From NCBI GenBank assembly GCA_943736015.1, contig OX031062.1:4446501-4510500 (forward strand): DNA of 64,000 nt, written 5' to 3'. Source of the stretch: Tridacna crocea (lineage: Eukaryota; Mollusca; Bivalvia; Cardiida; Cardiidae). Positions 42,201 through 54,200 of the stretch are shown here, piece after piece; position 1 is the stretch's first letter; each line of letters begins with the position of its first letter. Under the pieces are notes generated by a model. The model was not told where the DNA came from, made no database searches, and saw only the letters and a program-made list of their open reading frames with translations. The position numbers and the translations under genes were made by a program.

Positions 42201-45200
42201 TGTGTGGTAAAGAGTTAATCACATATATCAAAACAACAGAAGGGCAACAAACGCATCACCAGGGTTTTCCTAGACCCCCCTCCCCACCCCCCTCTTTTTT
42301 TTCAAATTTGGACTCCCAAACTTTCCAAAATTTCCACAAAAGAGTGACAAGTTCTCCTTGTTCCAGAAAGTCCAGGGTAAACCCTGTACTGCACTGAAAC
42401 AACTCTTATAGAAAGGTTCTATAAGACTAACAACCTGAAAGCAAATTGTTAAGCAAAGTCAATCTTCTGTAATGACTAAATATTATTATATATACATGTA
42501 TAAGTTGTACAGTCACAAAAGTAAGACAAACTCACAAATGCTAGCCATTGGTAACCAGCATTTTCTCCTTTATCACAATATTTTCTATGGAATAAATGAT
42601 GTATCCCATCAGTTGCAGCATTGTCTTCTACCAAATGATGCTTTCAATTTAGGTCAGTCTCTGTCATCTTGTATACATTAAACTCGGCTAGGATTATCAA
42701 CATTTTCTACAGTGTCCTAAATAGCAAAACTACTACACTCTCCTCTTAACCCTTTACCCCATAAGGCATTTCTATGGTATCTCTAAATTACCCTAAATAA
42801 CAGAAAGGATGAAGCCGTTTCTTATGTGTATATGACACCTTTTGATAGCATAGAAAACATTGTGACAAAAAGTGAAATTGCTCATCACAAGCAATTTCAC
42901 CTTTTGTCACAATGTTTTCCAAAGGCTCCTACAAGTAGTGGTGAAACAGTTTACCGATATACCGATTAACCGCGGTTTGTTCAAAGAAAAAAACCGAAAC
43001 CGGTACGATTTTTACCGTATCGGTATTTCTTCAATATGTCAACTTCTCGTAATTGCATTAGAAAGTCCGGTTTTCCCAAAAATTTGGTCAGAAATCGATC
43101 GTTTTTCAACAATCTGAAACATTTACGAAAGTGAAAGTTGTTTATTTTTTCTACAGGCAGTGTAACCGGTGTTAAGGTAAAATTATGACCGTCTCAAATT
43201 CGCCGCAGGTACGAACTCCAAATAACCGTCGACCGTATTACTGATTTTGGACCAACAGAGTTTGTTATTCATTTCCTATAACTTTGCTCACACTTATTTC
43301 GCGTTTTTTCTCCAGGTAGATAAGCGGGAAAGTATTTGTGTTTAACAGAGTAAGTTAGTGCATTGCATTGTCTTCTCTGTTGAGCTCCCAAAGTTCGGTA
43401 TAGTAGCCCTAACTGGTTTCTACAAGTGCGCCCTCTGAGCGAGTGTTCAGTATTGCTTGTGACTTTTTGTCAGCACAGAGGGCTTCTCTGGGTGCTGACA
43501 AGGTTGACATGCTAATATTTTTGAAAAAGAACATTTATTTGTTTCTATGGATAATTCTTAATTTCTTTGTCATTTCAGTCTAGTCTGTGTTAAAGACTAG
43601 TCAATTTTTTTAGCATATGCAACCCTAACAGCGACTACAAGTGGTCAGATATGCTAAATGTCAGCATATAGAGCGTATTGCAATACGTATTGCAATACGG
43701 GTCAGCCGTATTGCAATATATTGCAATACGCTTTTTACCGTATTGTTTCACCCCTACCTACAAGCAATGCGTCGAAATTAGTATCTATGGAGTACAGGTT
43801 TAAGGGAAGTCTATATTTAGATATCAGTCACATGACTGAGCTAGCCAATCACAGTAGGTCTATGTATGAAGCCTGTGTTCATGACAGTGATTCTGTCATG
43901 TCATTGGTCAGTTATTCTCATGCAGAAGCATTAATGTTGTGTCCTTACACCATTGTCTAATATTATCTCTTCTGCTGAATGTAGAGTCTGGTTACAAGCC
44001 AAACTCTAAAGATCAGCTATTTGCCAGATAACAAAAATTTAGACTTATCAAAATTCAAAGCACTAACAGTACATCTGACTCCGGTGATATAATTTGTTTT
44101 TGAAAGGACAATACACATTGCAGAAAAAGGACAAAATGTTGATCACCTGCATTTCCCCTGTTACCTATAATATTTTTCTTTTTTGATTTGTAAAAGAATA
44201 TGATTATTTGGTAAAGGTTTAAAACAATGGAAGTTGGAACCTAAAGCTTTACTTACATCTGACTCCACCTGATGATGAACTGATGGTGGTTTGTCATTCA
44301 GATTCTGCAACAAAACAAAGAGAATATGACAAGAGAGCCTTGATGGCTCTGTATCCCTCTACTGACTTTTACAGTAAGTCAACAATAGTTTGCATTTTTC
44401 ACAATACCATTATCCGTAAGTCTGTTATACATTTACTAAACAATCCTGAGTTTTAACAACTCTAAGGGAGGAGGCTTTTGAAAACATTGTGGAAAAAGGG
44501 AGAAAATGCTGGTAACCAGCATTTTCTCCTTTACCCATAATGTTTTCTATCGTTCCTCTCACATATTTCCATGTACAAGTCACTTTCATGTTGTCAGCAA
44601 TGGATGCTTTCAATTCCGACAAGTAAGAAAATTTATCTTTTAGTAAAGAGTCTTTTCTGTTTGAAATGTCTAATGCAGACATTTAAAAAGGACATATTTA
44701 CAAATGCAGTCTGTAAAAAAATCTAGAAACACTATCTGGAAGTGGCACTTAATGAAAACAATATAATTTTCTTGTTCTTAGAAATATACAGATTCAACCT
44801 TTTTTCCTGCTTTTCATTTTCTTGTACATATGAAACCGATTTCTTCTGATACTTTACTTCCAATTTTTCAGTCTTGGCATTGCATTTGATGTATAACAAT
44901 TTTCTTTTCTCGTTCTAATTATGAAAAATTATGTTCTTCAAAATACACCATTGCATTAAGATAGTGCACAAAATCATTCGAGAATAAAAACTGATCTATC
45001 CAATAAAAATTGATATAAATTACCTTGGGTTGTTTGAGAATGCCCCTGGGTGTATTTTGCTGTGAACCAGTCAGCTGATTGGATTCTCTTGGTGATTTAG
45101 CATCATCTGAGATTTCATCATCCTCTTCATCCACTTCATCATCAAAATCACTGACATCAGCTACTTCATTACCCTCCTCAAAACCAAGCGACTTCATATA

Positions 45201-48200
45201 CTCTATAATATACAAAGTTGAACCTTTACCAAATAATCCAAAGTTTTAATGACCACAGTGAAAGAGACTCTTGAAAACATTGTGGGAAAAGGAGAAAATG
45301 CTGGTAGCCAACATTTTCTCCTTTTCCCATCATGTCTTTTATCTGTTCAAAGACATAGTTCTTCATTTTACCCTTCACCATTAAATAACAACTTTTAACG
45401 CCCCTGAGGAAGAGGCCATTGAAAACTTTGTATGAAAGGGAGAAAATGCTGATAACCAGCATTTTCTCCTTTTCCCACAAAGATTTCTTCCCTATCAAAG
45501 AAAAATTGCATCATTTGAGCCACTATGATAGTAGTAGTTGGTAGTATTGAGGTTTCACACCACTTTAACAGCAAAGGTCATATCATGGCGGTCAGTGACG
45601 CACATGTGTTTCCTGGCTTTCTAACACCGGTACTAACACAACTTTCTTTCCAAAGCCACCAGCTACTTTTCTCACATGCTTCAGCAGAGGTGAGAGGCGA
45701 AAATACGCCGGAAAGAAAGTTTGCCTCAACCGGGTATCGAACTCACAACCACCAGGTCATGAGTCCGACACACTCACCACTGAGCAACCCTGGCGGGCTT
45801 GAGCCACTATGAAATTGCTGTGTGATACAGGGTTAATCCAGTTCTTATGTCTTCTGTAAATGCTTTCAATTTGGACTAGTCTATAATTTTGTTGTGCGCT
45901 AAAGCACTAATCACAGCAATTTGGATTTAACACTATCTTCAACATGAAAAAGACCTTGTATCCAAACTTGAAACAAAATATACCCAATTCAAGATACTAC
46001 ATTGATTTATTTTTAGATAACTTACTTGTTAAGTATAGTTTTCAAATATTATCAAAGTTTTTCCTTCAATGATCGAAATACATCTCTTACATTACATCAT
46101 TATAAAATTTATAGTAATTTTCCCTATTTTCTCTGTTACATCCTGTGCTATTGCACTATGTTTTGGCTAAGAATAAATTCACATGTATAAGTACATACAT
46201 GTAATTTCTTTTTGTTGTAAATATTGCGATTTCTATGTTTTTCTGCCAGCATAATACCACATCTACAGTATATATCAAAGATAAAACTTCATATTACGTA
46301 CAGTTAAAGATAAAACTTCATTTTTGTACAGTTAAAGATAAAACTTCATATTACGTACAGTTAAAGATAAAACTTCATATTAATGTACAGTTAAAGATAA
46401 AACTTCATATTACATACAGTTAAAGATAAAACTTCATATTACGTACAGTAAAGATAAAACTTCATATTACATACAGTTAAAGATAAAACCTCATATTACA
46501 TAGTCTGATTTTGGTCTACACTCTCAGAAAAGGCAAATATATGTACTAAAGCTATTGCAGTTATAATTAGATATAAAAAAAAAAAAAAACACCTTTGATT
46601 CACAAATATGAAATAATTATGACGTAAAAAATACCCCCACAGAAAATACGATTGATGTGATATTAGTCCCTACATCTTTTAGTCACTGATCACTTATTCA
46701 CATATACACTGATCATGTCCTGAACACAAACTCTCCACAAAACGAGAAAATTTTAGCTCTGACAAAACTTGAGAGTGTTTGATGACGATTACTACAATGT
46801 AGTTCAAAAGATGATTTCTTTCTCTAAATTGAGTAAAAAATCCATGGAGAAAAGACAAAATGTTACCCGATTTGTTGTTCCCAAAAATTCATTTTTAGAA
46901 ATATTCAGTGTTTTGCAAAAGAAACGTTTATCCCTGTTTGGCAATTCAAATTACAAATTGCTTTAAAATGGGTTTTGAAAAGCCAGAAAATAATCAAATA
47001 GTTGTATCAGAAGTTACAAAAACTACTCCAGAAAAGATCATATTTACGTTGAAATCATTAGAACAAAATAATAGAACAAGATGACAAAACAGAACACAGA
47101 GGTAAAAAGTTTGGTGCCTTTTTAGCTAGATCTCATTCTTAACATTTTACTTACTACATGACGTGAAGAGGGCCATGATGGTCCTGAAGTCACTCAACCG
47201 AGCCTTTTGACTAAACATGACCCATTTTCAATCTCTTCCCAGACATTATGACATACACTTTAAGAAGCTTTTATGAGTACTGGACTGAAAAGTCTGCCTC
47301 CATAATTATAAAATTATGTAAATAAGCTTTTTCTAGAATTGGCCTCTAGTATGTACATAAGCTTTTTCTATTTAGACATCATCAAGACATACATTCTAAT
47401 CAAGTTTCATGAGTATTGGACTAAAAATGTAACCTCTAAATTTTAGTGTACACGAAGTTCTATTAAGACCTGACCTGGTGACCTAGTTTTTCAACCAACA
47501 TGACTAATTTTTAAACTTGTTTGAAATATCATCGAGACAAATAATGTAACAATCATTCAAGGGAATTAGACTGAAAATGCAGACTCTAGAGAATTCTAAG
47601 ATTTCACCTAGTGACCTAGTTTTTGACCTGACATGACCCAATTCCAAACTTGTCCAAGATATCATAAAGACAGCCATTCTGGTATAGTTCCATGAGTATT
47701 GGACTGACAATGTGTCCTTTAGGGTGTACACAAGCTTTTTCAAACATTCAACCTTGTGGCTTAGTTTTTCACCCAACATGGCCTGTTTTCTTAGTGGTCC
47801 ATTTTCTTAATCCTTTCCTAAACAAGCCCTGGTTTTTACATGACTGAAGTGCAAGTCTTTTGAAACCACTGTAAGAAAAGGAGAAATTGTTCGTAACTAG
47901 CTATTTCTCCTTTTCCCACAGTGTTTTCTACCCTTTAGGAGAACTTTCTACCATTTTCATCAAATTAAAAATTGTTGTCTGCAAACTCTTTCAGTTCGGA
48001 AGAGTCTAAAATTTGTCGTTTGGAAAAGGGTTAATGGTCTGAACTGTCAACAAGAAAAATATCTTGACAATCCAATTTTGAACCCATGGCTATAAATCAC
48101 CTACTTTTGTATCATGAATGACAGAACCTTCGCAGACAGTGTATATTGAAATAAAAGTGCTAAAAAAGTACACATGAAAACTTTTATCTGCACTACCACT

Positions 48201-51200
48201 ATATCTCTTTCAATATTAAAAGACTGGTTTGAGAAGGCAATACAACCCTTTACTACACAAACCCGAGTTTTAACGACCCTGAGGAAGATGGCTTTTCAAA
48301 AAATACTGTGAGAGAAAATGCTGGTGAAAGCCTTTTATCTTTTTTCACAAAATGTTTTCTAACCTATTAAGGTAAGACCTGTGTAATGCACTTCCGGTGA
48401 AAATTCTAATTGGTTGATAAATAAGGATAAATAAGGATTTATGCAGAAATAATATTTTTGCACATTTATAACGGATCAGAAATTCCATTTATGTCTATCT
48501 TGAAATTATTTTGTGATATTTTTGTTAGTATTTTGAAAAGGGAGGTAATTATTATCTATTTTTGAATTGAGAATATAGTGGTTTTAGATTTATAAATGAT
48601 AATTCAAAGAAGGAAAAAATTGAAAAAATGACATGGTGAAAGTAGTTCAATAATAATCATTTTTCATCATAGCTAATTTTGCACGATGACATTTTAGTGG
48701 AAATAGATGTTTTCCATTACACAGGTCTTACCTTAAGGACAAACTTTGCCATTTTAGCCACCTTAAATTTGTCCCATGGAAATGCTTTCAACTTGGACGA
48801 GTCTGAAATTTTGTTGTTTGGTAAGAGGGTTATGGAATGAAATGTATCTGGGGAATAAAGACGGAACACAACAACACAACACAAAGTGGGACTGACTCTT
48901 ACCTGCGTGATCTGCTGTGATTTGTTATAAAAATATATGAAAAGATTCATAATTGTTTCCTGGCATCTAAAAGTCAGCATCATTCTATTTGCTGCAGAAA
49001 ATCTAACAAACTACATTTGTCACATGCATAAATGATGAAAAAGAAAGGTTAGTTTATGAAGATTCAAAGAATAAATTAGGTATATATTTTTCGAAGAATC
49101 ATAAATATTGTTGCTTTACTTCCAAAACATTGTAACTACAGCTTCTTACAAGCTGTAGTTACGAGGTTTTGGAAGTAAACCGACCACATACGGCCTGCTA
49201 TATGTGAAAAGGGTCATTCGGACATTTGTGTAAAATGTCGTCTTAGATGAGCCTGCGAAACAACCCTTCTAATTTTTATGTATTTTCTGTATTGCACAAG
49301 TCTACTGTTAGGACAACATTTTATGTAGTTGTAAAGTACCGTCTTTGATTAGCCTGCAAGGACTGTGCAGGCTGATCCGAGACAACACTTTACGCAAATG
49401 TCCCATTGCCCCTTTTCACATGTTGCAAGCCACATATGAAACTTTGAAGGCACAAAAAATATATAATTTATGAGCCCACCATATGAAAAATGAGCTTAAT
49501 GCATTCTGCTTTAATTTATTAACCCAGGTCAAACTATGCAGTCTGCACAGGCTGATCTGTGTAGAAACTTTTTGCTTTTCAGTCACTTTTCTGTATGTTA
49601 AAGGTTCATTCTACCCCACATTTTAGTTTGTTTTATAGATCTACAATTATACAATACATTACTTGGTATAATGCATAAACACTCCAGTAATTGTTCTTCT
49701 TTTTTTCTGCCAGCAAGTGAGCAAATAACACTTGGACCAAATGTAAAACCATCTTAACAATAATTCATGTGCATTTGAAAGGTTTGAATTTAATTCAAAT
49801 GCATTTTAACATGCACATTGGTTTTTTCTAATTATTTCAAATTGTTTTTGTCATTTTTTTTTCAATAGAAAAGTTCCAAATAAATATCCATGAGCAGACT
49901 AACATGTTGATATCTTTGTAAGTTTTAGCAAATTAATACTGTGAGAAAAAAAACTGTTGTTTCAATGTTGTTTAACCCATTACCATACAATCCCTACTTT
50001 TGATGACCCTGAGAAAAAAGCTTTTTGAAACATTGTGGGAAAAGGAGAAAATGCTGGTAACCAGCATTTTCTCATCTTCCAACAATGTTTTCTACCCTTC
50101 ACAAAACAAATTTCAAATTTTCAGTCACTTTCACTTTGTCGTCTGCTAACGCTTTCAATTTGGACAAGCCACAAATTGTGTCGTTTGGTAATGAGTTAAT
50201 ACAAAACCAGCTAGAAATGTGTTAAAATAAACTTTTCTGGCTCAAGTGGAGGCCATTCTTGTCAAGTTATCTCCCTTGCCAGAAAAAGACTTGGGATAAT
50301 GAAATAACAGATAGTTCTTTTACCTGTATTCCTTTGGTTTTATCCTTTATTCCCTTAGAAATTTTGCAATAAATGTATCTTAATTTATGATAATTACTTT
50401 AACCCATTACCACACAATCCCTACTTTTGACGCCCCTGAGAAAGAAGCCTTTAGAAAACATTGTGGGAAAAGGAGAAAATGCTGGTTACATTGTGGGAAA
50501 AGGAGAAAATGCTGGTAACCAGCATTTTCTCCTTTTCCCACAATGTTTTCTACCCTTCACAAAATAAATTTCAAATTTTCAGTCACTTAAATTTTGTCGT
50601 TTGCAAATGCTTTCAATTTGAACCAGTCTAAAATATTGTCGTTTGGTAATGGGTTAATGCCCTTGTGTTATTCTAATGCAAATTCTGCTTTCAATCATCA
50701 CAGAAATGCTTCTTTATCGATCAGTAAAATAACTTACCAGATTGAGTTCAGATGTTATCTCAATAATATACAAAATACTGCAAGAAAATCAAGGATAAAA
50801 ACCAAGTACAAATCTCTTTATCACGATCAGTGTAGTAATGGAGAAGAAACAAGGGAAATAACTGAAGAATGCCCCCCCCCCCCCAATCCATCAAAGAGAC
50901 AAGTGTGAGTACAAATGAATAAGTTAACACTAGTGAAGAAGTTTTAGGTCCTTTTCCCATGTTTTCTACCGTTTCAAGTACAAATCGGTCATTTAACCCT
51001 TTCCCAAACGACAAACTCTTAGACTAAACCAAATTGAAAGCATATGCAGACGACAATTCAACTTTTGCTGAAAAGATGATTTCTCTCTAAGATAGGGTAG
51101 AAAACATTGTGGGAAAAGCTGGTTACCAGCATTTTCTCCTTTTCCCTCAATGTTTTCAAAAGGCTACTATTCCAGACCCGTAAAAACCAGGGATTGTTTG

Positions 51201-54200
51201 GGAAAGGGTTAAGCACATCTAAAATGACCTCTGCTTTTGCTTTCAATTTGAACAAAGTCTAAATTTTTGTCCCTTGATGAAGAGGTAACGCTATACATGG
51301 AGTTTTGAAGGTAGAAAAGGTTAATAATTAATCTGTTACGTGGATTAAAATGTGATATAAAACAACCAAAACTTCTAGCTGCAGTATAATTCTGATAACA
51401 TACCATTCCCAGGTCCTGTTACATAACATAATTGTATTAGGTTAGTTTCATACATATAAATATTAGTCATGCACTGTGAAAAGGGGTCTTTCAGCCTTAA
51501 TGAATCTGCAAAAAGTATCAGCCCATGTCAGCCTGCGTGGTATGCGCAGGCTGCCATGAGTCAGAACTTTCTACTATTTGTAAAATTTTTCTGCATGTCC
51601 AAAGACCAAACTACTTTCAGATTCAATCAGTACAGAGACAAAATGGATTTTATGGATCACTAATTATGTGATAACTTGATTGATAATGCATCACAGAGAT
51701 GCATATAACCCCCTTTTGCCAGAGCTTGGCTCATATAACTGTCATATTACAGTTTTAGCAGGTAAATCAGCAGTGTATTGACCATTCATCAAACAATTAC
51801 TAGTTTAACCCTCTACCAAACAATCCCAGGTTTTCACAACCCTTAGTTTCACCAAATTGAGGCTTAAATGTCTTGCCCAAGGACAAAACCAAGAACTTTG
51901 GGAAAGAAAGACCATTGCAGAACCCTGTCATGACAAATAAACCTGATATGGAGTGCAACACGCGAAAAGGTGCATTCGGACATTTGCGTAAAGTGTCGTC
52001 CCGGATTAGCCTGCGCTGTCCGCGCAGGCTAATCCGAGACGACACTTTACGACTACATTAGATTTTCTGCTACAGTAGACTTGCGTAAAACAGAAAATCA
52101 CATAAAATCGGAAAGTGTCGTTTCGGATTAGCCTGTGTGGAGTGCACACGCTGATCAGAGACAACACTTTACGCAAATGTCCGAATGACCCTTTTCGTGT
52201 GTTGCACTCCATATAAAAACACTTTGGCTTAACCATTCTCCACATAACCCCGGGTTTTAACGACCCTGGGAAAAAATGCCTTCTGAAAACATTGTAGGAA
52301 TAGGAGAAAATGCTGGAAACCAGCATTTTCTCCTTTACCCACAATGCTTTCTACTCTTCCTAAAGTAGATTTAAATTCTTGATTTATATCAATTTTGTAG
52401 TCAGCAAAACCTTTCTAAAGAATTAATTCTCTACCAAACAATAGAGCCTTTAGTCTTGTCCTGATCAAAGCATTTACAGACAACAAGATAATGTGGAAAA
52501 ATGGTAAACTTTACCTACACTGCGGAAGTAATCATGGTCAGAAAAAAAGAAAACGCCTCTTTCAAGCATTTCCCCCTTTTTGTCACCATGTTTTAACTCA
52601 TTACCAAACCACAAAATTTCAGACTGGTCCATATTGTAAGCACTTGCTGACGACAAAATAAAAGTGACTGAAAATTTTAAATTTGTTTTGGGAAGGGTAG
52701 AAAACATTGTGGGAAAAGGAGAAAATGCTGGTCACCAGCATTTTCTCCTTTTGCCACAATGTTTTCAAAGGGCTTCTTTTTCAGGGTTGTAAAAACCTGG
52801 GATTTTTTTGGGAAAGGGTTAAAAAGCATTCTTTAAGGGTTATTAACCAAATTATTCCGTAAAACTTTTAAGTTATATAATACTTCCGAATCCATGCATG
52901 AATTTACAAAGACTGTTCTTAAAATGAATTTAAACTGTTAGGATTGGAGGCTTTATTATGCAGTCAAACCTTCGTGGATGTGAATCAATGCATTTCCTAA
53001 AAGTATGTGGTAAATGACCAGGCACCATTTTTTGGGGGGAGTAACACGGCAATATTATGGACTAATTTAACCAAGACGACAAAGTTTTAGCCTTATCCAA
53101 ATTGACCACATTTGCAGACGACAATTTATATGTGGCTCAAATGGAGTACTTTTTCTTTGATAGCGTAGAAAACACTGTGGGATATGGACAAAATAGTGGT
53201 TACCAGCACTTTCTTCTTTTCCTACAATGTTTTCAAAAGGCCTCTTTTTCAGGAGTGTCAAAAGTCGGAATTGTATGGTAGCGGGTTGAAATAAAGACAT
53301 TTACAGGTGACGAAATTGAATGTACATCAAATAATGAAATTTAAATAGAAAATACTGTGAAAAGAGGCAACAAATGCTGTGCTGATTACCAGCATTTTCT
53401 TCTTTTCCCACATTATTTTTTAACAGACTTTTATCTTGTGCTTGTTGGTAAAGGGTTCAAGAAAAAGAATTTCTCATAACAAACAATTGCTCTTTTTCCC
53501 TCAATGTCTGCCATATCATCAAAAAGAAAATTCTCACATCCAAGAATGTCAGACTGTCTCATAACAACATCAATAAAAGCATTAGTTTTACATAGCAGCC
53601 ATAATTCCCAATCCATACCGTCATGCATTAGCCCATTACCACACAATCCCTACTTTTGATGACTCCAAGAAAGAAGCCTTTAGAAAACATTGTGGGAAAA
53701 GGAGAAAATGCTGGTAACCTGCATTTTCTCCTTTTCCCACACTGTTTTCTACCCTTCACAAAACAAATTTCAAATTTTTCTGTCACTTTTATTTTGTCGT
53801 CTGCAAATACTTTCGATTTGGACAAACCTAAAATTTTGTCATTTGGTAAAGTGTTAACTGTTTTACACACAATTCTAAGTTTTAACAAGCCTAACAAAGA
53901 AACCTTTCGAACACACAGTGGGAAATGGAGAAAATGCTGGTAACCAGCATTTTCTCCTTTTCCCACAATGTTTTCTACTAAATCAAAAACAAATTCCATC
54001 ATTTTGGCCATATATAATTGCACTTATTGTTTAAAATCATTTTTTGATTCAATGATATTTGTTCCGGACCCATAATATGAGTGCATTATATTATATATGT
54101 AATATTATTTTTAAAACCATTTAAGGGAACTCCTTTACCTCGTCTTTTCTCCTCTGAAATTGTGTTTGTTGGTTGAGATGACAGACCAGATGGTAGGTAT

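Noticed and set aside
45740..45798. tRNA gene on the minus strand
   Set aside because: A and B boxes are present but no cloverleaf; body, tail and target duplication show a SINE. Same for 6220-6263, 17560-17585 and 40070-40103.
50330..50362. 30-bp microexon GIKDKTKGIQ with a GTAAAA donor
   Set aside because: Good donor, but a phase-1 entry is needed at that point and gives a stop; phase 0 does not fit the neighbours.
53431..53646. Minus-strand ORF with GMDWELWLLCKTNAFID
   Set aside because: Looks protein-like for 40 residues but begins in a MITE L end and ends in a G-type core remnant; no splice sites.
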